DNA of 64,000 bases from the NCBI RefSeq assembly GCF_019090165.1, contig NZ_JAHRIB010000181.1, positions 62,001 through 126,000 on the forward strand. Direction: 5' to 3'. A model generated the notes under the pieces. The model saw nothing but the letters and a program-made list of their open reading frames with translations, was not told the DNA's origin and ran no database searches. Source of the stretch: Streptomyces sp. BV286 (lineage in GTDB: Bacteria > Actinomycetota > Actinomycetes > Streptomycetales > Streptomycetaceae). A program made the position numbers and the translations under genes. Of the stretch, positions 43,774-51,964 are shown piece by piece (the first letter of the stretch is position 1; each line of letters opens with the position of its first letter).

Positions 43774-44931
43774 ATGGTTAAGAACAGCAGCTCTTCGACA
43801 ACAGTCCCCGACACCGCGTGGCTGGCACGCGGGCGCCATCTCGGGTCCGAACCCGAGCAGGACGTGCGGCGCAACCTGATCGCCCTCAAGGCAGCCGGGG
43901 TCCTCGACGACTTCCTGGACCTCGACCCCGTGGAGGCGGCCCGCTCCACTGTCCTGCACCCGCGGGACGAGGCTGCCGACCCCGGCCCGTCAGCCCGTCG
44001 GCTCTTCGAGGCCCGCTGGCGCGTGGCCGACGACGTCACGGTGCGTGCACAGTTGACCATGTACGAGCACGATGCCCGCCGTACGGACGGCGCGGGCATC
44101 ACCTGGGTCCTGGCCGCCGAGGCGGAGCAGGCATGGGACCCGCAGTGGCCCTCGCCCGCCACCATGTTCTGGCCGGACAGTGACCGCATCGCCTGGGACG
44201 ACGACGTGGTGCCCGGAGTGCGACTGCGTACGGCGAACCACCTGCCGAAGGACGAGGACGAGCTCCGCCGCCGTCTGCGGGACTGCTCCCGCGACACCTG
44301 GTACATCCACGTGCTGGTGCATGAGGCCATGACGCCCGACGCGCGGGGGCGGCAGCCGGTCTCCACGTTCCTGCCACCGAGTCTGCGGCACCGGGTGGTC
44401 GAGCACCGGGCCGCACCGGCGCAGTCCGAGATCGCCGACTTCGCGATCCATCGGGAGCTGAAGGTGCGGATGCCGCGCGGCGGCGCCGTCGTCCTGCCCA
44501 CGAAGCAGCGGAGCCCGGACTACGACGCGGAGCGCTTCACCGTGCACAGCGTTTTCCTGGACGGCTCAGAACCAGCAGAACTCCTCGACCTCATCGAGGA
44601 GTTCGCCACGCTGCCGCGACCGCTGCCCGAAGGTGCCGAGCAGGCCCTGACGCAGTTGCGCCAGGGCTGGCACCTGCTGACCCCGGACGAGGAGTTGGTG
44701 CACGCTCAGGGCATGGTCATCAAGTACGCCGAAGCGCTCGATGCCATGACCAAATCCTGTGATCTCTACCAGAAGGCGGCTGAAGCAGCGCAGGCCGCAT
44801 TGGCGGAGTTCACCAGCGGTGACGCTGTGTCCGGGCCGCCGGTGCGGGAAGCGGCCGAGACGAGCAGCTCACCGCTCAACGCCATCATGAAGGGATTCGG
44901 CCGCTTCCGAGACCCGAACAGAGAGAAATAG
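43774..44931 (+). CDS. Hypothetical protein divergent from the WD40 kinase
   Basis: A 385-residue cytosolic protein that I do not recognise. Features seen: an N-terminal helical part (DVRRNLIALKAAGVLDDFLDLDPVEAARS), a mixed alpha/beta middle (TWYIHVLVHEAMTPDARGRQPVSTFLPPSLRHRVVEH, KVRMPRGGAVVLPTKQRSPDYDAERFTVHSVFL) and a C-terminal helical or coiled-coil stretch (KYAEALDAMTKSCDLYQKAAEAAQAALAEF). The ATG at 43774 was chosen because codon bias starts there. It shares its upstream region with the kinase gene, so co-regulation is possible. Confidence 0.7.
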   Translation: MVKNSSSSTTVPDTAWLARGRHLGSEPEQDVRRNLIALKAAGVLDDFLDLDPVEAARSTVLHPRDEAADPGPSARRLFEARWRVADDVTVRAQLTMYEHDARRTDGAGITWVLAAEAEQAWDPQWPSPATMFWPDSDRIAWDDDVVPGVRLRTANHLPKDEDELRRRLRDCSRDTWYIHVLVHEAMTPDARGRQPVSTFLPPSLRHRVVEHRAAPAQSEIADFAIHRELKVRMPRGGAVVLPTKQRSPDYDAERFTVHSVFLDGSEPAELLDLIEEFATLPRPLPEGAEQALTQLRQGWHLLTPDEELVHAQGMVIKYAEALDAMTKSCDLYQKAAEAAQAALAEFTSGDAVSGPPVREAAETSSSPLNAIMKGFGRFRDPNREK

Positions 44932-45026
44932 GACGCCCGTCGCGTGTGCCCGCCGAGTGCCCGCCGGATGGCAACAGATCCCCGCCCTGACCATCGTGGA
45001 GCACTACAGCCGGGCCCCGCGCGGCA

Positions 45027-46577
45027 TCAGTCGGCGGGCTTACCGAACCAGCGGGAGAGGTGGTCGTCCAGGTCCTGCTGATCGTCGCCGATCCAGGCGA
45101 CGTGGCCGTCGGGGCGGAGCAGGACGCACGGAACGTCCAGTACCGCGGTGGGATCCGCGAGGTGCTCGACGCGGTCCGACCAGCCGCCGACGGTCAGGCG
45201 GCCGGTGCGGTCCAGCAGCAGTCCGCGGCCGCGATGCAGCAGACCGTAGAGGCGGCCCTGTTTCACCTCGATGTCGGGGAGGCGGCGGCCGAGCAGGTCG
45301 GGGCCTTCGCCGAAGTCGTAGCGGATGCCGATCGCGGTGATCTTCTCGATCAGACGGCGGTTCACCTCGTTGAAGTCCATCAGTTCGGTGAGGAGTCTGC
45401 GTACGGCTTGCGGGCCCGGTTCGGTGGATGCCAGCTCCGTCTGGGCGCGGGTGTTGTCCAGCACGTCCTCGGCTACCGGACGGCGTTCGGCCTGGTAGGT
45501 GTCCAGCAGCGTTTCCGGCGCCCAGCCGCGGACCTGAGCTGCCAGTTTCCAGCCGAGGTTGAATGCGTCCTGAACACCCAGGTTGAGGCCCTGTCCGCCC
45601 AGGGGTGGATGAATGTGTGCCGCATCGCCGGCCAGCAGCACTCGCCCGATCCGATAGCGTTCTGCCAGCCGGGTGGCATCCCCGAAGCGGGACAGCCAGC
45701 GCGGGGAATGAACGCCGAAATCGGTTCCGGCGATGGCGCGCAACTGTTGTCTGAAGTCTTCGAGGGTGGGCGGTTCCGCGCGGTCGCTGACTCCCGCGGC
45801 GGGGACCAGGACGCTGTATGCCCCCTCGCCGAAGGGCCTGAGCCAGAATCGCTTGTTGGCCTTGCCCATTTTGGTCATCTTGGCAGCGATTTCCTCCTGC
45901 GGAACGCCGACTTCCATCTCGCCCATCAGCGTCTCGGTGCGCGAGGGCTCACCGGGGAATCCCACACCGAGAAGTTTGCGCACGGTGCTGCGCGCACCGT
46001 CACAGCCGACGAGGTAGCGCGCACGCAGTTGTGCGCCGTCGGACAGTTCGACGGTCACGCCCTCGTCGTCCTGCTCGAAAGCGGCCACCGCATTACCACG
46101 CCAGACCTGCGCACCCAGTTGCATCACATGCTCTTCGAGCAGGCGAACGATGACCGGCTGCGGGATGCCCAGCAGATAGGCGTGGGCGGAATCCAGGCCT
46201 TGGGGTGCTGGTTTGTCGATGGCTGCGAAGAATCCGGCGGCCGGACGCCGTCTTCCGTGGTCGAGAATACGATCCAGCAGTCCGCGCATTGCCATCAGTT
46301 CGATACTGCGGATGTGCAGCCCGACGATGCGGACGAACGACACTGGTTCGGTTTCCTTCTCCAGAACGAGTACCCGAACATCGTGGAGCCGCAGCTCGGC
46401 GGCCAGCATCGCGCCGGTCGGACCGCACCCGGCAATGATCACGTCGAAGTCGAAGACGAGAGGTGCGCGGTCGGCGCCGGAGGCCGACGATCGGAGTCCG
46501 GGGATGTCGCCCACAGTGACGTCGCGCTCGGCCGTGTGGTTCGACGACGGCTCGGCGGTGAAGTGCGGAGAGTGCAC
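45027..46577 (-). CDS. rox: FAD-dependent rifampicin-monooxygenase-like enzyme
   Basis: A 516-residue group A flavin monooxygenase. Seen: GxGxxG in DVIIAGCGPTGAMLAAELRLH, the DG motif YLVGCDGARSTVRKLLGVGFPGEPSRTETL, and the GD motif RVLLAGDAAHIHPPLGGQGLNLGVQDAFNLGWKLA, plus the C-terminal thioredoxin-like domain. It resembles Rox of S. venezuelae, which inactivates rifamycins, in long blocks such as SPRWLSRFGDATRLAERYRIGRVLL and STEPGPQAVRRL. An N-terminal extension of about 45 residues is present if the GTG at 46577 is used; core homology starts near residue 43. Confidence 0.85.
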   Translation of the reverse strand: MHSPHFTAEPSSNHTAERDVTVGDIPGLRSSASGADRAPLVFDFDVIIAGCGPTGAMLAAELRLHDVRVLVLEKETEPVSFVRIVGLHIRSIELMAMRGLLDRILDHGRRRPAAGFFAAIDKPAPQGLDSAHAYLLGIPQPVIVRLLEEHVMQLGAQVWRGNAVAAFEQDDEGVTVELSDGAQLRARYLVGCDGARSTVRKLLGVGFPGEPSRTETLMGEMEVGVPQEEIAAKMTKMGKANKRFWLRPFGEGAYSVLVPAAGVSDRAEPPTLEDFRQQLRAIAGTDFGVHSPRWLSRFGDATRLAERYRIGRVLLAGDAAHIHPPLGGQGLNLGVQDAFNLGWKLAAQVRGWAPETLLDTYQAERRPVAEDVLDNTRAQTELASTEPGPQAVRRLLTELMDFNEVNRRLIEKITAIGIRYDFGEGPDLLGRRLPDIEVKQGRLYGLLHRGRGLLLDRTGRLTVGGWSDRVEHLADPTAVLDVPCVLLRPDGHVAWIGDDQQDLDDHLSRWFGKPAD

Positions 46578-46807
46578 AGGTGTTGCCCTTTCGGGAGGCC
46601 TGGACGGAAAGGCGCTCCCGGCGACACCTACGTCAATCGCCCGACCGTGACGGCAAGGGGGAGCACCCACATCGATACAGCGTTCATGGGTCTCACCTCC
46701 TCGGGCGGTGTCACGTTCGACTGCAAGTTACAAGCCCGGTCATCGCCCCGTCCAATGCTTTCTGCTGCTTTCTGCGCACTGCCCTGATGAGGTCCACTCA
46801 TGGCGGC

Positions 46808-47113
46808 TCAGGGGCTGTCGCCGGACCAGTCGAAACGGGTCGGGTCGCCCGGCCGTGGGTCGTACAAGGCGTGTCCGCCTGCGCCGAACCGGCCGAGCTC
46901 GGTGGACAGGACGGCGCCGGCAGTGATCCGGTCCGGCGTCCAGTCGGTGACGTCCAGGAGCAATCCGTCCAGAGGACCGCCGACCAGGACCACGTAAGAC
47001 CGGTCCCGTCGTGGGCCCGGGTCGGGGTCGTCATGGTCGTGGCCGTACACCCGACCGCGCAGAAGCTGCTCGTCGCCATTCACAGCACTCAGCCTGCCAC
47101 CCGTCACTGACAA
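46808..47113 (-). CDS. Conserved hypothetical protein
   Basis: A 101-residue protein with good bias in the C-terminal 70 residues: SYVVLVGGPLDGLLLDVTDWTPDRITAGAVLSTELGRFGAGGHAL, ending YDPRPGDPTRFDWSGDSP. This small family is common in Streptomyces; function is unknown. The start may be the GTG about ten codons downstream. Confidence 0.65.
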   Translation of the reverse strand: MSVTGGRLSAVNGDEQLLRGRVYGHDHDDPDPGPRRDRSYVVLVGGPLDGLLLDVTDWTPDRITAGAVLSTELGRFGAGGHALYDPRPGDPTRFDWSGDSP

Positions 47114-47185
47114 CGGGCCCCGACGGCAGTCCGGCGGCCCGGGTGCCGGACCCGTGCCCTGCTCCGACGGACCGGACCGGTCCGG

Positions 47186-47761
47186 CTACCGTCTCGGTCC
47201 GGCGACGGCGTAGGCCGTGGTGCCGACGACCGTGAGGACCAGGGCCGTCCAGGTGCCCGCCGTGGTGCCGGGCGGCACCAGCATCCAGTTCGCCACCTGC
47301 GCCGGCACACTCGTGGCAGGCGGAGCGAAAAAGGAGAACGCGACCCAGGCGAACGGCAGCGTCCAGGCGTACTGGCCGCCCGAGAGCGCCGCCCCCAGGG
47401 CTGCGAGCCCCATCAGGCCCGCGCAGTCCCGCACGACGAACGCGATGGTGGCAGGATCCCCGCCCAGCGTCTGTACGGCCAGCAGCACCGTGCCGACGAC
47501 CACGCCGCAGAGCAGCACGTGCGCCGCCCTGCGGGGTGCCCAGCGGATGGCGGCGGTCTGGTCCAGCGCGAGGTCCTGCCCGCTGAGCCCGATCGAGGCA
47601 GCCATCGCCCCCATGGCGAGGACGAGCGCGGGCAACCGCAGATCCGCAGGCTCCCCGGTGGCGTCCCGGGTGAGCGCCCACACTGCCATCGCGCTGATCA
47701 CCACTGCCGCGAGCGACGCGGGTACCTGACGCGAACGCGCGTACAGCGTCAGCCATCTCAC
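47186..47761 (-). CDS. Integral membrane protein of the sigma/ABC operon
   Basis: A 191-residue protein with about six membrane helices (AAVVISAMAVWALT, LPALVLAMGAMAASIGL, HVLLCGVVVGTVLLAV, FVVRDCAGLMGLAALGAAL and others), probably an accessory permease subunit. The GTG start overlaps the previous permease stop (GTGA, 47758-47761). It is the last gene of a five-gene leftward operon. Confidence 0.8.
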   Translation of the reverse strand: MRWLTLYARSRQVPASLAAVVISAMAVWALTRDATGEPADLRLPALVLAMGAMAASIGLSGQDLALDQTAAIRWAPRRAAHVLLCGVVVGTVLLAVQTLGGDPATIAFVVRDCAGLMGLAALGAALSGGQYAWTLPFAWVAFSFFAPPATSVPAQVANWMLVPPGTTAGTWTALVLTVVGTTAYAVAGPRR

Positions 47762-49152
47762 CGGGGCGCACCGCCTTTCAGTACGTCGAACGCGTCGCCC
47801 TCGCAGGAGAGCGCGGCGGCGCGCATCGCGTTGATCCGCGAGAGCTGTTCGGCCCGCGGGAGCGCCTTGAGTTCCTTCCACACCGGGCGGGACTCGGCGT
47901 CGACCTCGCGGCGCATGTTTGCCGGCGTGCCGGGAAGCATGCTGAGGTCTCCGAAGACCCAGCCCACCGCGACGGTCTGCGCGTATTCATCTCCCCCGAA
48001 GCCGCTCCAGCCGACGGGGGTGCATCCCGGCACCATGGCTTCGGCGACCAGGGCCCGGGTCAGCTGCTTGCCCTTCGCGGCGGCGATGATGTCGTCGTCG
48101 AAGTCGAAGAGCACGGTCTCGCGGGACCACTGCGGCGTGGAGCCTTCCGGCAGAACGGTGGTGTTCTCCCGGACCGAGACCGGCGCCTGGCTGCCCAGGG
48201 CGCCGCGCAGTAGGCGCAGCGCCTCCTTGCCGGGGCCCGCGAGGTCGGCGAGGTGTCCCTCGTACATCTCGGTCACACACACCGGCCCGTCACACACCAG
48301 CTCCGCCGCGGCCTCGTCGACGACGTACATCCGCCGCGGGTCGGTCGGGAGGACGAGCAGGGCGATCACCGCGCCCGCCACGACGGGGGTCAGGGCGATC
48401 ATCCGGGCACGCAGGGTCGCGGCGACCAGGAGAGCGAAGCCGGTCGCGGCCATGCCGAGCAGCCAGATCGTCTGCCCGGCGTGCACGGACGCGGAGAGCG
48501 TTTCGAGCACATCGCGGATCTCTGTCTCCGGTGACAGCAAGGAGAGTTGGTTCGGCTCCGTGCTCGTGATCCCCATCGAGTTGGGGGCCGTTTCCGTCCG
48601 GCCCAGAGACATGTGCATGAGAGCCGTGAACGCGAGGGCGCCCATGGTCAGCAACGGCGGGGTGAGCGCGTACGGCAGGGCCCGCCCTGCTCCCATGCCC
48701 AGCATCGCCCCCGCGACGAGGAAGAGTGCCGCCACCAGTGAGATCGGCAGCCACCCGAGGTGCGTGTACTCGGTGTTGGCGAACACCTGGACCGCGCCCA
48801 CGAGGACGAGGAGCGCGAAGGCCGAGACCAGCGTGATCGCCGTCGTGCCCGCAAGCATGGTCGCCCGGTGCCAGGCGGGCCTCGGGGTGCTCGTCAGCAA
48901 CTCGGACATCTTCGAGCGGTGGTCGCGCAGGCCCTGCAGCGCCCCGAGCCCGACGGCCATCGGCCACAGGTAGAACTGCAGCGAGCGGGTCCACATCGCC
49001 AGGGACGTCCACTGGGCCGTCCACGCTGTGGCGCCTTGCCACCACTCTCCGGGGATCAGATACAGGAACGCCAGCGCGCTCGTCAGGACCACAGCGCCGG
49101 CCCACGGCGCGACGGAGCGCCTCAGTTCTATACGCAGGACACGGACGTTCAC
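47758..49152 (-). CDS. ABC-2-type transporter permease with a long extracytoplasmic domain
   Basis: A 464-residue membrane protein with about six transmembrane helices in the N-terminal 300 residues (VNVRVLRIELRRSVAPWAGAVVLTSALAFLYL, LQFYLWPMAVGLGALQGLRDHRSKMSELL). An extracytoplasmic C-terminal part follows (YVVDEAAAELVCDGPVCVTEMYEGHLADLAG). The split resembles ABC transporter permeases of actinobacterial sigma-linked operons. The GTG start overlaps the ATPase stop by GTGA. Confidence 0.82.
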   Translation of the reverse strand: MNVRVLRIELRRSVAPWAGAVVLTSALAFLYLIPGEWWQGATAWTAQWTSLAMWTRSLQFYLWPMAVGLGALQGLRDHRSKMSELLTSTPRPAWHRATMLAGTTAITLVSAFALLVLVGAVQVFANTEYTHLGWLPISLVAALFLVAGAMLGMGAGRALPYALTPPLLTMGALAFTALMHMSLGRTETAPNSMGITSTEPNQLSLLSPETEIRDVLETLSASVHAGQTIWLLGMAATGFALLVAATLRARMIALTPVVAGAVIALLVLPTDPRRMYVVDEAAAELVCDGPVCVTEMYEGHLADLAGPGKEALRLLRGALGSQAPVSVRENTTVLPEGSTPQWSRETVLFDFDDDIIAAAKGKQLTRALVAEAMVPGCTPVGWSGFGGDEYAQTVAVGWVFGDLSMLPGTPANMRREVDAESRPVWKELKALPRAEQLSRINAMRAAALSCEGDAFDVLKGGAPR

Positions 49153-49958
49153 CAAGTCCCCCTTTCCTGCTTGGGGTTCTGCAGCATCGCCGAGTAGCCG
49201 CGCTCCAGCGGGCTGTCGCCCACGTGCTCGGGGCCGCCCACCGAGGCCAGCTCGTCCGGAGGGCCCTGGAAGACCAGCCGGCCCTCCGCGAAGAGCACCA
49301 CGTCGGTGCACGCAGCGGCGACGTCCTCCACCAGATGGGTCGAGACGAGCACGCAGGTGTCGGCGCCCAACTCCTGCAGCAGCTCGCGAAAGCGAAGCCG
49401 CTGCGCCGGGTCCAGGCCGACCGTCGGCTCGTCCAGCAGCAGGATCGAAGGGTCGTTGACGATGGCCTGGGCGATGCCGACGCGCCGCACCATGCCGCCC
49501 GACAGTGTCTTCATCCGCTCATCGGCGCGGTCGGCCAGACCGACCCGCTCCACGGCACGCTGGACCGCCCCGGGGATGTCCGCCTTGGGCACCTCCTTCA
49601 GCCACGCCATGTACTCGACGAACTCGCGCACCGTGAAGCGCTTGTAATAGCCGAACTCCTGGGGCAGGTAGCCGATCCGGCGGCGCAGCGTACGGTGCTC
49701 GCCCATGCCGCCCGCGGACTGGCCGAGCAGTTCCAGGGTTCCTTGGGTCGGGCGCAGCACGGTGGCCAGCGTCCGGATGAGGGTGGTCTTGCCCGCCCCG
49801 TTGGGGCCGAGCAGACCGTGCACGCCGGTGCCGAGCTTCAGGTCGAGCCCGTCGACCGCCATCCGTTTCCGCCCGACTCTGACCTTCAGCCCGGTGGCCT
49901 GGATCTGCCAGGCGTATGTCGTCGGCGCGAGGTCGGCCGCGCTCACCGCGGTCTTCAT
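49149..49958 (-). CDS. ABC transporter ATP-binding protein
   Basis: A 269-residue ATPase. Walker A GLLGPNGAGKTTLIRTLA, Q loop IGYLPQEFGYYKRFTVREFVEYMAW, signature TLSGGMVRRVGIAQAI, Walker B ILLLDEPTVGLDP, H loop VSTHLVEDVA. It pairs with the downstream permease; the substrate is unknown. The QEFGYYKRFTVREFVEYMAWLKE sequence is typical of ABC-2 exporters linked to zinc-finger anti-sigma genes. Confidence 0.93.
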   Translation of the reverse strand: MKTAVSAADLAPTTYAWQIQATGLKVRVGRKRMAVDGLDLKLGTGVHGLLGPNGAGKTTLIRTLATVLRPTQGTLELLGQSAGGMGEHRTLRRRIGYLPQEFGYYKRFTVREFVEYMAWLKEVPKADIPGAVQRAVERVGLADRADERMKTLSGGMVRRVGIAQAIVNDPSILLLDEPTVGLDPAQRLRFRELLQELGADTCVLVSTHLVEDVAAACTDVVLFAEGRLVFQGPPDELASVGGPEHVGDSPLERGYSAMLQNPKQERGTW

Positions 49959-49990
49959 GTGATGGTCCTTCCGAGGGTCGTTTCCAGTGG

Positions 49991-50809
49991 TCAACGGTGA
50001 GCTCCCGGCACGGAGTACGCGCCCCTGCGGGCGACCAGGACACCGATGCCGAGCGCAAGGAGAAGTCCCCACGCGGGCAGAGCACTCATCTGCAGGGCGA
50101 AGGTCGTGCGGCCGGTTGCGACGGTCGGCGCCACGACGACGACGGCCCACAGGGCGACCAGCGCGGCGGCGGCACGCGGCACGCCGACGACACCGCCGAG
50201 CGCCAGAGTCGTCGAGGTGAACGCCAGGCAGGGCAGCAGCCACTGAGCGGCCGTCACCCCCGTCGCCCCTCCGCCCACCAGCAGCGCGGGGACGGCCACG
50301 GCGAGCACGGACGTGGTGCGCCGCAGCACCAGGTACAGACCCGCCCTCGGCGCGGAGACCGTGAGTTCGTACGCCGGATCCAGGCCGCGTGACCAGAACG
50401 CCGCGACGCCGAGCACGGGCAGAACCGGGGCGAGCAGCAGCACCAGGGACACCTCCCCGTAGCCCGTGCCGACCAGATCGAAGAGAAGCGCAAGCAGGGT
50501 CACGCTCACGACCATCGCCAGCCACGGCGCCATCGTGGGCGTCAGCCAACCGGACAACCGCGCCGCCCAGCGCCGCCGGTGCGGCATCGTGGCGGTGGCC
50601 GCCAGCTGCGGTCCGAGGTCGGACCACACGGTGTCGACCAGCGCCGCCACGGCGGGCGCCCGCACCTCGACGGCGGCCGAAAGCCGGTCACGGCACACCC
50701 GGCACGCTTCCAGATGGGCCTCCAGGGCCCACACCTCGTCGGCGGCGATGTCCGTGTCACCGCGCGCGTAACCGTCGATGATCCGCATCGACGCGTGCTC
50801 CACTCTCAT
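49991..50809 (-). CDS. Membrane anti-sigma factor with zf-HC2 domain
   Basis: A 272-residue protein. The N-terminal zinc-binding anti-sigma domain has the H-x3-C-x2-C motif (HLEACRVCRDRL, residues 32-43). About six membrane helices follow from residue 95. It should hold the co-encoded sigma factor at the membrane. The ATG overlaps the sigma stop by ATGA (50806-50809). Confidence 0.9.
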   Translation of the reverse strand: MRVEHASMRIIDGYARGDTDIAADEVWALEAHLEACRVCRDRLSAAVEVRAPAVAALVDTVWSDLGPQLAATATMPHRRRWAARLSGWLTPTMAPWLAMVVSVTLLALLFDLVGTGYGEVSLVLLLAPVLPVLGVAAFWSRGLDPAYELTVSAPRAGLYLVLRRTTSVLAVAVPALLVGGGATGVTAAQWLLPCLAFTSTTLALGGVVGVPRAAAALVALWAVVVVAPTVATGRTTFALQMSALPAWGLLLALGIGVLVARRGAYSVPGAHR

Positions 50810-51375
50810 GTCAGCGCCTCCCGCATCGCGATCCGGGCCCGGCGGGCACGGGTCTTGACCGTCCCCTCGGGCAGCCCGAGCAGGACCGCGGTCTCCCGGA
50901 CCGTCAATCCGTCGAGCACCATGGCCCGCAATACCTCTCTGAGCTCTGGCGCGAGACGCCGCAGCGCGTCCCCGACGTCACCGCCGACGCTCGCCGCGAG
51001 CGCTTCCTCCTCGGCGGCGGGCGCCACGGGCTGAGGGGCGGCCGCGAGCGGGGGCTCCGCATGGTGCGCCCGGCGCCGGAAGGCGTCGACGAGGCGGCGA
51101 GCCGCGATCGTCCACAGCCAGCCGACGGCCGTCCCTCCGGCCGCCGCCCCGGCGAACGCACCCGCCGCGCGCCACACCGCCAGGTACGTCTCCTGCATGA
51201 CCTCGGCGACGACCTGCTCGTCCGCGCAGCGGCGGCGCAGCCGCACCGCCAGCCACGGCGACGTACGCCGGTACAACTCCTCGAACGCGCCGCGGTCGCC
51301 CCTGGCCACCAGCCGAACGAGGCCCTCCTCGTCCAGCTCATGCGGCGCTGCCCTCACTCGTCTCACTGGTCTCAC
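50806..51375 (-). CDS. ECF-type RNA polymerase sigma factor
   Basis: About 189 residues. Region 2 starts GLVRLVARGDRGAFEELYRRTSPWL and includes VVAEVMQETYLAVWRAAGAF and AVGWLWTIAARRLVDAFRRR. Region 4 is LRRLAPELREVLRAMVLDGLTVRETAVLLGLPEGTVKTRARRARIAM. It should direct polymerase to a small regulon, probably including its own operon, under the anti-sigma factor encoded next. The start is uncertain: GTGs at 51375, 51366 and 51357 are in frame, and the frame runs open upstream without coding bias. Confidence 0.88.
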   Translation of the reverse strand: MRPVRRVRAAPHELDEEGLVRLVARGDRGAFEELYRRTSPWLAVRLRRRCADEQVVAEVMQETYLAVWRAAGAFAGAAAGGTAVGWLWTIAARRLVDAFRRRAHHAEPPLAAAPQPVAPAAEEEALAASVGGDVGDALRRLAPELREVLRAMVLDGLTVRETAVLLGLPEGTVKTRARRARIAMREALT

Positions 51376-51747
51376 ACCCACAAGACGTCGAGCACGAGCG
51401 GCAGGTTTTCCGTCCGGAGTGATCCCCGTCACACCGGCATGCCGGACGCCGGTGAGGACCGAAGCACACACGCCCTCGCGGCGGCAGAGGGCGGGGCCGA
51501 CCGCCGGGGCAGCGTCGCGCCACGCGAGCATCCGCACGCGAAGGGGAACCCCAGGGACGCGGACAGCTCGCCTCCAAGGAGCAGTCACCGGGCGCAGACC
51601 GGCAGATCGATGGCCGTGCGGCCGAGTTCGAGGCGGACACGGCACGCGACGCCGGGCGCCCTGCATCACAGCGCCCGAGGGTCGACGGGCTCCGACTCGA
51701 CCCTTACACGGGTTCATGTCCATGAATAATGATCAAGTACGCGACTA
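51376..51747. other. Upstream region of the sigma operon; no gene seen
   Basis: Between the sigma gene and the pectate lyase promoter. Long overlapping frames cross it on both strands, but their composition is that of shadows, with no ribosome binding sites. The promoter of the sigma operon should lie here, but I could not identify it. Confidence 0.35.
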
Positions 51748-51796
51748 TTGACGCGTCCACGGCAAGAGTTCTAGCTTCCCATAGAAAGCGCTTGCC
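51748..51796 (+). promoter_or_regulatory. Pectate lyase promoter with a LacI-type operator
   Basis: TTGACG (51748-51753) and TAGCTT (51772-51777), 18 bp apart, form a promoter. GAAAGCGCTTGC at 51785-51796, with the exact palindrome AAGCGCTT at 51786-51793, sits at the expected transcription start. The position and the central CG pair fit a LacI/GalR-family repressor of carbohydrate catabolism. Confidence 0.55.
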
Positions 51797-51964
51797 CGCA
51801 GCGCGCCCGGGCGGAACCGGCAACCGATCCACTGCAAGCAGCGCACCCACTTGTGAGCCGGCCGACGACCGGCCCAGTAACAGGTCGGCAGCCCCCACGG
51901 CCTGCCGAAAGGACCACCGATGTAGCAGCAGACCCAGCATTCAATGACGAATGGGGAGACAAGA

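Noticed and set aside
46700..46790. Rifamycin-associated element upstream of the Rox homologue
   Set aside because: GGGCTTGTAACTTGC on the minus strand near 46730 resembles half of an inverted repeat, but I could not find the second half, so I do not call it.
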